Assembly (NCBI GenBank): GCA_944389455.1
Contig: CALXMK010000012.1
Location: 1 to 64,000, forward strand
Source: an uncultured Verrucomicrobiota bacterium
GTDB taxonomy: Bacteria > Verrucomicrobiota > Verrucomicrobiia > Limisphaerales > UBA1412
Direction: 5' to 3'
Length of the DNA stretch: 64,000 nt
Made by a program: the position numbers and the translations under genes. The notes below the pieces were generated by a model that saw only the letters and a program-made list of their open reading frames with translations, ran no database searches and was not told where the DNA came from. Positions 25,489 through 34,592 of the stretch are shown in pieces. Every line of letters starts with the position of its first letter. Position 1 is the stretch's first letter.

Positions 25489-27039
25489 TTAGTATGAATA
25501 GCTCCATACTTGTCTGTCCAAATTTCGATATTGACAGGCTTCTAACAGGTGTGGAGGTTGTATCTCGTCAGAATTGTCCAGGTCAGCAATAGTTCTGGCT
25601 ACTTTGCGGATTTTATCATATGCACGAGCACTTAGGTGCATATCTTGCATTGCCATATTTAGGAGGGTAAGACATTCTTGGTTTAGATTACAGAATTTGC
25701 GCATTTCTCGGCTTTGCATTCGAGCATTACAGGTAATTCCTAATTTTTCGAAGCGGAGCGATTGTTTTTGGCGAGCAAGGATGACTCTTTCACGAATTTG
25801 AGCAGAGGATTCGCCAGTAGGTTTTAAAGAAGTCATTTCTTTGAATGAGACTTTGGGGACTTCAATATGCAGGTCTATGCGGTCCAGAAGTGGTCCAGAT
25901 ATTTTCCCAAGATAGCGCTGGATTTGTTGTCGAGAGCTTTTAGATTCATGAATCATGTTGCCATCCGGAGTTGGATTCATGGCGGCAATAAGCATAAATT
26001 GTGCAGGAAAAGTTACGGAGGCTGAAGCGCGAGAAATAGAAATCCAACCTTCTTCAAGCGGTTGACGCATAGTTTCTAAGGCGATTCTCGAAAATTCAGG
26101 GAGTTCATCCAAAAATAAAACTCCGTGATGAGCTAAAGTTATTTCTCCTGGAACGGGATTGCTGCCTCCACCAATCAGGCCAACAGGGCTGGCGGAGTGA
26201 TGTGGAGCTCGAAAAGGACGTTGAGTAATGAGTGGGTGACCGGGCTTGAGCAAGCCCATCATGCTGTGAATTTGAGTGACTTCTAGTGCCTCTGTTAATG
26301 TGAGAGGGGGAAGAATACTAGGTAAGCGTTTGGCAAGCATCGATTTCCCGGTGCCGGGAGGCCCTACTAAAATAATATTGTGACCGCCGGCGGCGGCTAT
26401 TTCGAGAGCGCGTTTAGCTGATTCTTGTCCTTTTACCTCTGCAAAGTCGCTTGTATTTTCAAGTTTTGAATTCAGTAATTCTTCCGGATTGATATTTATA
26501 GTAGGAAGAGGGGAGTTTTCTGGAGATTGAAGATGAGCGACCAATTGAGAGAGATGTTTGACTGGAAATACTTCAATTCCAGAAACTAAAGCTCCTTCAG
26601 GAGCGTTTTCTTCCGGAAGAAAGATTCCTTTTTTATTGCTGTTTTTTGCACAGAAAGCTAGTGAGAGTGAGGCTCGAATAGGGCGAATGGTGCCGTCGAG
26701 AGCTAGTTCTCCGGCAAAGAGGTATTCTTCTAATATGGAGAGAGGAATTTGCCCGAAAGCTCCGAGAATGGCGATAGCAATAGCCAGATCAAAAGAGGAG
26801 CCTTCTTTTCGAATGTCAGCAGGAGCTAGATTAACAGTAATAAGTCCGATCTGTTTTTGCTGGCAAAGGGAGGAGTTATAGAGTGCTGGTTTAACTCGGT
26901 CACGAGCTTCTTTGGCAGCAGTATCCGGGAGTCCGACAATAATAATATTTCCTTCTTCTGAACTGGAGATATTTACTTCTACTTCAATTAAAGTAGAGGA
27001 GGTGGCTTGGGGAATGGCAGAGTAAGTTTTGGCGACCAT
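25489..27039 (-). CDS. comM: YifB/ComM-family Mg-chelatase-like AAA ATPase
   Basis: The start is set at ATG 27039 (MVAKTYSAIPQATSS), giving 516 residues as in the family; an upstream in-frame extension of 39 codons is unlikely. N-terminal ChlI domain (IEVEVNISSSEEGNIIIVGLPD), Walker A GPPGTGKSMLAKRLP, PFRAPHHSAS, Walker B VLFLDELPEF, and the C-terminal lid LSARAYDKIRKVARTIADL are all present. In naturally competent bacteria ComM is a hexameric helicase that helps branch migration during uptake-DNA integration. It occurs far beyond competent species, so competence is not implied here. Gene symbol by family. Confidence 0.92.
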   Translation of the reverse strand: MVAKTYSAIPQATSSTLIEVEVNISSSEEGNIIIVGLPDTAAKEARDRVKPALYNSSLCQQKQIGLITVNLAPADIRKEGSSFDLAIAIAILGAFGQIPLSILEEYLFAGELALDGTIRPIRASLSLAFCAKNSNKKGIFLPEENAPEGALVSGIEVFPVKHLSQLVAHLQSPENSPLPTININPEELLNSKLENTSDFAEVKGQESAKRALEIAAAGGHNIILVGPPGTGKSMLAKRLPSILPPLTLTEALEVTQIHSMMGLLKPGHPLITQRPFRAPHHSASPVGLIGGGSNPVPGEITLAHHGVLFLDELPEFSRIALETMRQPLEEGWISISRASASVTFPAQFMLIAAMNPTPDGNMIHESKSSRQQIQRYLGKISGPLLDRIDLHIEVPKVSFKEMTSLKPTGESSAQIRERVILARQKQSLRFEKLGITCNARMQSREMRKFCNLNQECLTLLNMAMQDMHLSARAYDKIRKVARTIADLDNSDEIQPPHLLEACQYRNLDRQVWSYSY

Positions 27040-27194
27040 ATAAGCTCTTTTAATTTTAAACTGGAATTTTATGGAGGTAAAGATAGAAATTAGATAGTCA
27101 AGCGGTTTTGTCTGGAATGTAGAAGTTTGATGGAGTAGTCTATCCATGGATAGCACCTGGCGGTGTTAAAGCAGTTAGATCAGAAAAAACTTGT

Positions 27195-28991
27195 ATGAGT
27201 GAGGAAAATTCACGCGCGAGCGATTTTATTCGAGATATTATTAGTAATGATTTACAAGAAGGCAAACGGACCTCTATTATCACACGTTTTCCTCCTGAAC
27301 CTAATGGATATTTACATATAGGACACGCTAAATCTATTTGTTTGAATTTTGGTATCGCCAGGGAGTTTAATGGGGTATGCCATATCCGGATGGATGATAC
27401 CAATCCTGTCAAAGAAGATGAAGAGTATGTCGATAGTATTCAGCAAGATATTCGTTGGTTACTTACAGGGTGGGCTGAAGATCGGATAGGTTTGAAGAAG
27501 GTAGGAGAGACACCGCAACCGGAGATGGTAGATGGAAAAGAGGATTTTCATGCCAAAGTCTGTGAGGAAAAGGGAGTAGCTTTGGAGCCATTTTATGCTT
27601 CGGATTATTTTGAGGCGCTTTATCATTTTGCTCTAAAGTTAATTAAGGCAGGAAAAGCGTATGTTTGCGATCTAAGTCCGGAGGAAGTGGATCAGATGAG
27701 AGGGGCACCGGATAAACCTGGACAGGAAAGTCCTTATCGTAATCGAAGTATAGAGGAGAATTTAGATCTCTTTATCCGGATGAAGAATGGAGAATTTCCT
27801 GATGGCAGCCGTACTTTGCGTGCGAAAGTGGATATGAGCAGTCCTAATGTGTGGATGAGGGATCCGCTGATTTATCGCATCAGACATGCATCTCATCATC
27901 ATACGGGAGATAAATGGTGCATCTATCCTTTATATGATTTTGCCCATTGTATCAGCGATTATATTGAAGGAATTACGCACTCGATCTGCACACTAGAATT
28001 TGTGGTACATAGAGCCATTTATGATTGGTTTTTGGAAGCATTGGATTTACCGAGACAGCTGCCTCATCAGTATGAATTTGCGCGACTGAATTTAACCTAC
28101 ACGGTGATGAGTAAGAGAAAGTTACTGGCATTAGTCCAGCAAGGCAAAGTTAGTGGATGGGATGATCCTCGTATGCCGACGATTGCCGGTATGCGCAGAC
28201 GGGGATATCCAGCCTCTTCACTGAGACTTTTCTGTGAAAAGATAGGTGTAGCTAAACGTGAAAATGTAATAGATGTTTCATTGCTGGAATTTTGTGTCCG
28301 GGAGCAGCTGAATAAAACAGCTTTGAGGGTAATGGGGGTATTGAGACCTCTAAAGGTGGTGATAGATAATTATCCTGAAGGGAAAACGGAGGAACTGGAA
28401 GCCATTAATAATCCGGAGGATTTAAGTGCAGGTACACGCAAGTTGCTTTTTGGACGGGAAATTTATATTGAGCAGGATGATTTTAGAGAGGTACCTCCTC
28501 CGAAGTATTATCGGTTGGTTCCGGGTAAGGAAGTGCGTTTGAGATATGCTTATATTATTAAGTGTGAAAGCGTGGTTAAAGATGTTGATGGGAATGTTAT
28601 TGAGGTTCATTGCACTTATGATCCGGATTCCAAAGCAGGCGGACCTACAGCAGGTCGTAAGGTAAAGGGAACAATTCATTGGGTTTCCGTTCAACATGCT
28701 GTAAAACATGAGGTAAGGTTATATGATCGACTTTTTAATGTGGAAGATCCTGCGGATGAAAGTGATGGAACGGATTGGATGAGCCATTTGAATCCTAATT
28801 CATTAGAGGTGTTATCAGAAAGCTATATTGAGCCTTCCGTGGTAGGTGCAGCTCCGGGAACGGTTTTTCAATTTGAAAGAATGGGGTATTTTGCTTTAGA
28901 TTCGGCAAAGGGCCAGCAGGGAGAACCTGTATTTAATCGTACTGTGACGTTGCGTGATTCTTGGGCTAAAGCTCAAAAGAAAAATAGTTAA
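27195..28991 (+). CDS. glnS: Glutamine-tRNA ligase
   Basis: Class I synthetase charging tRNA-Gln directly. The 598 residues have the GlnRS form of the HIGH motif ([20 protein letters not shown]), [17 protein letters not shown], the [19 protein letters not shown] region and the MSK signature in [12 protein letters not shown]. The C-terminal anticodon-binding barrels follow. With gltX also present, this bacterium would not need the indirect Glu-tRNA-Gln amidation route for glutamine, although amidotransferase genes could still exist elsewhere. GlnRS entered bacteria by transfer and is patchy outside gammaproteobacteria. Confidence 0.95.
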   Translation: MSEENSRASDFIRDIISNDLQEGKRTSIITRFPPEPNGYLHIGHAKSICLNFGIAREFNGVCHIRMDDTNPVKEDEEYVDSIQQDIRWLLTGWAEDRIGLKKVGETPQPEMVDGKEDFHAKVCEEKGVALEPFYASDYFEALYHFALKLIKAGKAYVCDLSPEEVDQMRGAPDKPGQESPYRNRSIEENLDLFIRMKNGEFPDGSRTLRAKVDMSSPNVWMRDPLIYRIRHASHHHTGDKWCIYPLYDFAHCISDYIEGITHSICTLEFVVHRAIYDWFLEALDLPRQLPHQYEFARLNLTYTVMSKRKLLALVQQGKVSGWDDPRMPTIAGMRRRGYPASSLRLFCEKIGVAKRENVIDVSLLEFCVREQLNKTALRVMGVLRPLKVVIDNYPEGKTEELEAINNPEDLSAGTRKLLFGREIYIEQDDFREVPPPKYYRLVPGKEVRLRYAYIIKCESVVKDVDGNVIEVHCTYDPDSKAGGPTAGRKVKGTIHWVSVQHAVKHEVRLYDRLFNVEDPADESDGTDWMSHLNPNSLEVLSESYIEPSVVGAAPGTVFQFERMGYFALDSAKGQQGEPVFNRTVTLRDSWAKAQKKNS

Positions 28992-29054
28992 TTGATTATT
29001 TTTCAGAAATCGCTACTGGAGTAAACTAAGATTTTAATTGGTTTTTAATATTTT

Positions 29055-31415
29055 ATGACACCCAGAACCGAACGTTTGAGACAGAAAAGCTTGGATAAGG
29101 AGCCTTCTATTTCCCACGAGAGAGCAGCTTTATTAACAGATTTTTACCAGCAGAATTTGGGAAAATATTCTGTTCCAGTAATGAGAGCAGAATCTTTTTA
29201 TTATCTTTGCAAACATAAGACAATTTATATTGGGGAAGAGGAGTTAATTGTCGGAGAGAGAGGACCGGAGCCAAAGGCTTGTCCGACTTATCCTGAGCTG
29301 ACTTGTCATAGTATCGAGGATCTGAAAATATTAAATACCCGTTCAAAGACTTTTTATCATGTAGAGCAGGAAACGTTAAAAGTTTATCGCGAAAAAGTTA
29401 TCCCCTATTGGAGGGGACGTTCTATGCGTGATCAAATTTTTGCGAAGCTTCCTAGAAAATGGTTGGAAGCGTATAATGCTGGCATTTTTACGGAATTTAT
29501 GGAGCAGAGAGCTCCTGGACATACTGTTCTGGATGATAAAATTTATCATAAGGGAATGCTGGACTTCATTCGTGAGATCCAGGAGGAGAAGCAGAAATTG
29601 GATTTTCTTGCGGATCCGGAGGCTTTGAATAAATTGGAGTCATTAAAATCGTTTGAGATCTCTTGTAATGCGCTTATCCTCTTCGCACGCAGACATGCGG
29701 CATTGGCTCTGGAATTGTCCAAGCGGGAGCATTCTGCCGAGCGCAGAAAGGAGCTGGAGCAGATAGCGGAGATTTGCACGAATGTACCGGCACATGCTCC
29801 AAGGAATTTTCATGAAGCTCTTCAGTATTACTGGTTCTGTCATTTGGCCGTTATCACGGAGTTAAATGGATGGGATTCCTTTAATCCAGGGCATTTGGAT
29901 CAGCATTTGATGCCTTTCTATGAAAAGGAATTAGAAGAAGGTACGCTAACTCAAGCGAAAGCGCGTGAGCTGTTGGAGTGCTTTTTTATCAAATTCAATA
30001 ATCATCCGGCTCCGCCTAAGGTGGGAGTAACAGCTGAAGAAAGCGGAACTTATACTGATTTTGCAAATATCAACATTGGTGGGGTTCTCAGTGACGGAAG
30101 AGATGGAAGCAATGAAATTTCCTATATGTTGTTGGATATTATTGAGGAGATGCATTTGCTGCAGCCCAGCAGCAATATTCAGCTTTCTACAAAGAATCCG
30201 GATCGTTTTTTGAAGCGCGCGCTGAAGGTTTTGAGGAAGGGTTATGGTTTCCCAAGCATATTTAATGTGGAAGCTGTCATTCAGGAGCAATTACGCCAAG
30301 GGAAGACTTTAGAAGATGCTCGAGCCGGCGGCTGCAGTGGATGTGTAGAGGTAGGTGCTTTTGGCAAGGAAGCCTATATTTTAACCGGCTATTTTAATAT
30401 GCCGAAGTTGTTAGAGCTGGTATTTCATAATGGAGTGGATCCGCGTACTGGGAAAAAAGTGGGACCTTCTACAGGAGAGCTATCGGAGTTTAAATGTTTT
30501 GAGGACCTGTTTAAAGCATGGCAGAAACAGTTTAATTATTTTGTAAAGATTAAGTTAGAAGGCAACATGCTCATTGAGCGTCTGTATGCGAATCAGATGC
30601 CGGCTCCTTTCTTGAGTGTGATTACAGATGATTGTATTCGTAAAGGGAAAGATTACAATGCAGGTGGTGCTCGATATAATAACAGCTATGTGCAATTTGT
30701 AGGATTGGGAAGCATTACAGATTCTTTGGCAGCGGTGAAGAAGGCGGTTTTTGAAGATAAAATTCTTTCATTAGAATCTTTGGTTCGCAGTTTGGATGCT
30801 GATTTTGCGGGAGAAGAGCCTCTGAGACAGCTTTTAATCAACAAGATGCCCAAGTATGGAAATAACGATGAGCGAGCAGATGAGATTCTGGTTCAAATTT
30901 TCAATCAATGTGTAGCAAGCGTAGATGGAATTAGAAATTTGAAAGGAGGGGCTTACCGTGCCGAGATGCTGCCGACGACTTGTCATGTTTATTTTGGAAG
31001 TATTTCCGGTGCGACGCCGGATGGCAGAAAAAGCGGCAAACCTTTTTCAGAGGGGATATCGCCGGTTCAGGGAGCAGATAAACATGGCCCTATACCGGTT
31101 CTCCAGAGTGCCAGTAAGCTTGATCAGGTGAAAGCAGGAGGGACTTTGTTGAATATGAAGTTTACTCCTTCGCTGGTTGCTACCGAAAACGGATTAGATC
31201 AATGGGTGCATTTAATCCGTTCTTATTTTAGAATGGATGGTCATCACATCCAATTTAATGTGGTGAACTCAGAGGTACTATTAAAGGCAAAGAAGAATCC
31301 TGAGGATTATAGAGGATTGATTGTTCGTGTAGCGGGTTATAGTGATTATTTCTGTGACTTAAGAGAAGATTTACAGGATGAGATCATTGCTCGTACAGAG
31401 CATGAGGCTTTTTAG
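29055..31415 (+). CDS. hypD: Glycyl radical enzyme, trans-4-hydroxy-L-proline dehydratase-like
   Basis: Oxygen-sensitive radical enzyme of the pyruvate formate-lyase superfamily (786 residues). The glycyl radical loop is RVAGYSDYF with Gly761; the catalytic cysteine is Cys430 in GGCSGCVEVG with Glu432. Sequence after it (GAFGKEAYILTGYFNMPKLLEL) is HypD-like rather than formate-lyase-, glycerol- or choline-lyase-like. From memory, Clostridioides difficile HypD uses Cys434, Glu436, Gly765, His160, Phe152, Ser334, Asp339, Phe340 and Tyr450. Each has an identical residue here exactly four positions earlier (Cys430, Glu432, Gly761, His156, Phe148, Ser330, Asp335, Phe336, Tyr446). The product would be pyrroline-5-carboxylate, reducible to proline. 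The activating radical SAM enzyme (HypE) is not adjacent, so this copy is orphaned from its usual partner. Confidence 0.83.
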   Translation: MTPRTERLRQKSLDKEPSISHERAALLTDFYQQNLGKYSVPVMRAESFYYLCKHKTIYIGEEELIVGERGPEPKACPTYPELTCHSIEDLKILNTRSKTFYHVEQETLKVYREKVIPYWRGRSMRDQIFAKLPRKWLEAYNAGIFTEFMEQRAPGHTVLDDKIYHKGMLDFIREIQEEKQKLDFLADPEALNKLESLKSFEISCNALILFARRHAALALELSKREHSAERRKELEQIAEICTNVPAHAPRNFHEALQYYWFCHLAVITELNGWDSFNPGHLDQHLMPFYEKELEEGTLTQAKARELLECFFIKFNNHPAPPKVGVTAEESGTYTDFANINIGGVLSDGRDGSNEISYMLLDIIEEMHLLQPSSNIQLSTKNPDRFLKRALKVLRKGYGFPSIFNVEAVIQEQLRQGKTLEDARAGGCSGCVEVGAFGKEAYILTGYFNMPKLLELVFHNGVDPRTGKKVGPSTGELSEFKCFEDLFKAWQKQFNYFVKIKLEGNMLIERLYANQMPAPFLSVITDDCIRKGKDYNAGGARYNNSYVQFVGLGSITDSLAAVKKAVFEDKILSLESLVRSLDADFAGEEPLRQLLINKMPKYGNNDERADEILVQIFNQCVASVDGIRNLKGGAYRAEMLPTTCHVYFGSISGATPDGRKSGKPFSEGISPVQGADKHGPIPVLQSASKLDQVKAGGTLLNMKFTPSLVATENGLDQWVHLIRSYFRMDGHHIQFNVVNSEVLLKAKKNPEDYRGLIVRVAGYSDYFCDLREDLQDEIIARTEHEAF

Positions 31416-31419
31416 AGAA

Positions 31420-32277
31420 TCATTCTTTTCTAGCTTTTTTATTGGAAAGCATCCGCCAACAGATGGCAAAGATCACTATAAGAGAGCTGAGCAGTACGAT
31501 TACGGCTCCGCAGGGCAGATTAGTCCATGCGGAGATAAAAAATCCGCCAAAACCGCTGATAATACCAAAGAATGCAGAGAGTAACAGAGCTTTACCGGTG
31601 CCTTTGACGAGTTGAAATGCGGCCGTAGCCGGATTGGTAACCAGACTGTAGATCATCAGGCCGCCTACAGATTGAAATGTTACGGTAAAAACCAGGGAGA
31701 TTAGTATCAGAAATCCGCTCCAAATCATTCCAACACGAATTCCGGAGGCTAGAGCTAATTCGCGAGAAAAGAGAATAGCTTGCATCTCTTTGTAAAAGAG
31801 TAGAATAAATAGAAAAAGAAGACCTCCCGTCCCAAGGAGAATCCAAAGGTCTTTCCAAGTACAGAGCGCAATACTTCCCCAAAGAAGAGACCGCACATCG
31901 CCGTCGCTTTTCCCTAAAATGCTGAAAAGCCCTAGTCCTAGAAAGGCTAGTCCCATTGTTCCGGAGAAGAGAACGCTCATCATGACATTGTCATCCATTC
32001 TAATCCAGCGGGGATTGGTTATGCCCAGAATAAAACTGGCAGCTAAAGCTGCCAAGAGGGCCGGAATCATAAGAAGTTGTCCTTCTATTCCGAAGAGAGA
32101 GGCAAAAACTGCGCCAGCCAACGCCGCATGCGCAACGCATATTCCAATAAATGGAATGCGCATTCCTACAATATATGCCCCCAGGGTGCCACAGATACAT
32201 CCGGAAAAAGCTCCGCAGAGCAATGCTGGCAGCCATAGAATGAATATTGATATGATTTCGTTTAGAGGAAATGGCAT
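31420..32277 (-). CDS. Metal ABC transporter permease (zinc/manganese type)
   Basis: Membrane subunit of an ABC-3 family importer for divalent metal ions. The 285 residues form about eight membrane segments. The family features GAYIVGMRIPFIGICVAHAALAG and the QSVGGLMIYSLVTNPATAA loop near the ATPase contact are present. It is the last gene of a five-gene unit (9 bases after the ATPase gene). Zinc, manganese and iron cannot be told apart from the permease alone. Its stop is 4 bases from the stop of the convergent hypD-like gene. Confidence 0.9.
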   Translation of the reverse strand: MPFPLNEIISIFILWLPALLCGAFSGCICGTLGAYIVGMRIPFIGICVAHAALAGAVFASLFGIEGQLLMIPALLAALAASFILGITNPRWIRMDDNVMMSVLFSGTMGLAFLGLGLFSILGKSDGDVRSLLWGSIALCTWKDLWILLGTGGLLFLFILLFYKEMQAILFSRELALASGIRVGMIWSGFLILISLVFTVTFQSVGGLMIYSLVTNPATAAFQLVKGTGKALLLSAFFGIISGFGGFFISAWTNLPCGAVIVLLSSLIVIFAICWRMLSNKKARKE

Positions 32278-32286
32278 TAATTGTAT

Positions 32287-33102
32287 TTAATTCGGTTGAG
32301 AAAATTCTGGGATAGTAAAGAATCTGTCGTTTTTTTGGAGAATCTGCATCCGGCAATGATAGAGCTTCTGAATATTTTCCGGCGTAAAAGCCTTTTGAAT
32401 AGGAGTGTCACTCTCGATTTTTCCTTTGTTAAGCAGAAGTACTCTGCGGCAACAGGGTGGTATCACTTCCAATTCATGACAGACGAGAATGAGGGCTTTG
32501 CGGGTTTTTTGATAGAGTTCTTGAATGATAGTCAGGATTTGTTCTCTCCATCCCATGTCCAGATTGGCTGTCGGTTCGTCCATTAGCAGAAGAGCCGGCT
32601 CCTGTACCATGGCTCGGGCGATTAAAAGCTTGCGGCATTCTCCACCGGAGATTTCATCGATTCGGCGATCAGCCAGATGAATGATTCCCAACTGTTTCAT
32701 CCAAAAGTTGATAGAGTCGTAATCGGAAGAAGACAGTTTCCTCAGGCAGCCTATAGATGCGGTTTTGCCTGTTGAGACGGCTTCTCGTACAGTTAGTGGG
32801 AATTCATAGCTCAAAGAAGCTATTTGCGGAATATATCCGATTTGTTGGCGCAGTTTGCTCAATTGCCCTCGTGAGATGTTTTGAAGTTCTTTTCCCAATA
32901 GAGTAATGGAGCCTTGAGTAATTTTTTGCAGTCCCAGCAGAACTCGCAGAAAAGTTGTTTTGCCCGCTCCATTGGGGCCCATAAGGACACAGGTTTCATC
33001 GGAATTGAGATCAAAATTAGGTAAATCCAGAATACTGCGTCCCCGATAGAGAAATTTGACTTTTTTAAGAGAGATAATTTGAGACGGAGATGAGGCGGAC
33101 AT
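32287..33102 (-). CDS. Metal ABC transporter ATP-binding protein
   Basis: Cytosolic ATPase of the metal importer. The 271 residues include Walker A GPNGAGKTTFLRVLLG, Q-loop YIPQIASLSYEFPLTVREAV, the signature ISGGECRKLLIARAM and Walker B LLLMDEPTANLD. Domain order and length match ZnuC/MntA-type ATPases. It starts one base after the substrate-binding protein gene and is followed by the permease gene. Confidence 0.93.
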   Translation of the reverse strand: MSASSPSQIISLKKVKFLYRGRSILDLPNFDLNSDETCVLMGPNGAGKTTFLRVLLGLQKITQGSITLLGKELQNISRGQLSKLRQQIGYIPQIASLSYEFPLTVREAVSTGKTASIGCLRKLSSSDYDSINFWMKQLGIIHLADRRIDEISGGECRKLLIARAMVQEPALLLMDEPTANLDMGWREQILTIIQELYQKTRKALILVCHELEVIPPCCRRVLLLNKGKIESDTPIQKAFTPENIQKLYHCRMQILQKNDRFFTIPEFSQPN

Positions 33103-33103
33103 T

Positions 33104-33949
33104 TTATTTTAAATTTGGAAGTGAGCGGATATTCTTCTTAAGCATTTCATCAAAGGGATATGCAACTCCTAGTTGAGGGAAATTACTGAAAACAATGACT
33201 GGAGTATGAAGTTTTTCGCCTAATAGGTCAGCTACTTTACGTCCTTCGGGTTCATTAGCGATAATAAGCGAAATATTCTCCGTGTTTCCTTTCTTTATGG
33301 AGTTGGCCAGATCATTTACTGTAAAATGATCGGCAGAGCTGAATGTTCCTGCTGGTGTGAGTCCAAGCCAGCGGCAGAATTCTTCCTGATGGGGACTAAC
33401 TAGAATTTGGCAGTCAAGAAGGGCCTTGGTTTGAATTTCTTGATGGAGTTGTTCAGAGAGTGTATTGAGACGTTTTTCAATAGAATGCAGGTATTCTTCT
33501 TTTGTATTTAGAGAGATTAGATTTTGTTGTTGGAGAATTTTCCCTATTTCCTGGCAGATGCGAAGATAGGTTTCAGGCTTGCACATGCCAGGAGAAGAAG
33601 GAATAATCCGAATTTTTTCTTCACTGTGGTTTGAAATTGTTTTGATTTTTGGATCCAGCGAAGATTGAAAGTCAAAACGGAGAATCAAAGAAGCTTCACG
33701 AATGCTTAGGGCTTGAGAAGGGAGAATATCATAGTGGCCGGGACAGGTGCCCGGTTCACTGAGACGGGTGATTTTTAGATCCGCCGGCAAAGGAAATTCC
33801 TGAAGAGCACTTTCAAAAGTAGAATTGGTAACGAGGATATGTTTTCCGTTTGGTGGAATTGGATTGGAAGAGAGCGGAGCTTGTTTACATCCAGGAATGA
33901 TGAATAGTAGAAGCAACAAAAAGAAAGAAAGAAAGACCTGAGGTTTCAT
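33104..33949 (-). CDS. Metal-binding lipoprotein, solute-binding component of the importer
   Basis: Cluster A-I (TroA/ZnuA-type) binding protein of 281 residues with a lipoprotein signal (residues 1-21, cysteine in IIPGCKQAP). Instead of the usual GxDPHxYEP loop, the first metal loop reads GTCPGHYDILPSQ. The loop that normally holds the second histidine (NPHxWLDP) reads SPGMCKPETY, with no histidine. A third likely ligand is in LVSPHQEEF. Cysteines lie at two of the four expected sites. The acidic His-rich loop of ZnuA is absent. This may tune metal choice; the metal is not certain. It lies 7 bases after the pseudopilin gene. Confidence 0.82.
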   Translation of the reverse strand: MKPQVFLSFFLLLLLFIIPGCKQAPLSSNPIPPNGKHILVTNSTFESALQEFPLPADLKITRLSEPGTCPGHYDILPSQALSIREASLILRFDFQSSLDPKIKTISNHSEEKIRIIPSSPGMCKPETYLRICQEIGKILQQQNLISLNTKEEYLHSIEKRLNTLSEQLHQEIQTKALLDCQILVSPHQEEFCRWLGLTPAGTFSSADHFTVNDLANSIKKGNTENISLIIANEPEGRKVADLLGEKLHTPVIVFSNFPQLGVAYPFDEMLKKNIRSLPNLK

Positions 33950-33956
33950 GGAATAT

Positions 33957-34592
33957 TTAGGGACTTTTAATTATTTGTTCATTTTTGAGCTGGCCCTGCA
34001 TGATTACTCCTCCGCCTCCAGTGCGTTGATACCAACTTTCTGCGATAAGCGGAGCTCTGGAATGTTGACTTTCAGGACTGTTAGGACGAGGGCCCATACT
34101 CCAGATGACCCAGCGGAGAGGGGAATTCTTTTGAGAGGAGTAGTATTCTCCTTCGTTACTTTTAGAAATAGGAAAATCTTTTGGAATCCAGAGTTGATAA
34201 TCTCCACCGGGAGATCCATTCATGAAACAAGGACCGGGAGCAGCATATTTATAGGTATGCCCTCGGTTAAAGAGGTCCTCCATATTGGATTCCATTCCCT
34301 TTTTATCACTTCGTGGCAAGTATTTCTGCTCTGATAATTCGGGAGGAAGTTCGCACCAGTGTTCAGACATATCGGTGTTGCAGTTGATATGTACAGGAGG
34401 AGGAACATTCTCATGATCTTCTGTATACATTATGAGAGCCAGCGAGATTTGATTTAGTTCAGCTTTTACACGAACAACAGCAGTTTTTTCTTTAGCTCTC
34501 GAGAGAGATGGCAGAAGCATTGCAGCCAAAATAGCGATAATGGCAATGACGACCAGCAGTTCAATTAATGTAAAAGCTGAACTTTTCTTCAT
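33957..34592 (-). CDS. Pseudopilin (prepilin-type N-terminal methylation domain)
   Basis: The 211-residue protein begins MKKSSAFTLIELLVVIAIIA, a type IV pilin-like signal cleaved before Phe by prepilin peptidase, then an uninterrupted helix to about residue 35. The rest looks like the globular domain of the PVC-type pseudopilins (long beta-rich C-terminal part, GGG near the end), used in type II secretion or surface fibres. Genomes of this group encode many such proteins. Its ATG overlaps the stop of the upstream gene (TAATG), and the metal-binding lipoprotein follows after 7 bases: an unusual partnership. Confidence 0.88.
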   Translation of the reverse strand: MKKSSAFTLIELLVVIAIIAILAAMLLPSLSRAKEKTAVVRVKAELNQISLALIMYTEDHENVPPPVHINCNTDMSEHWCELPPELSEQKYLPRSDKKGMESNMEDLFNRGHTYKYAAPGPCFMNGSPGGDYQLWIPKDFPISKSNEGEYYSSQKNSPLRWVIWSMGPRPNSPESQHSRAPLIAESWYQRTGGGGVIMQGQLKNEQIIKSP

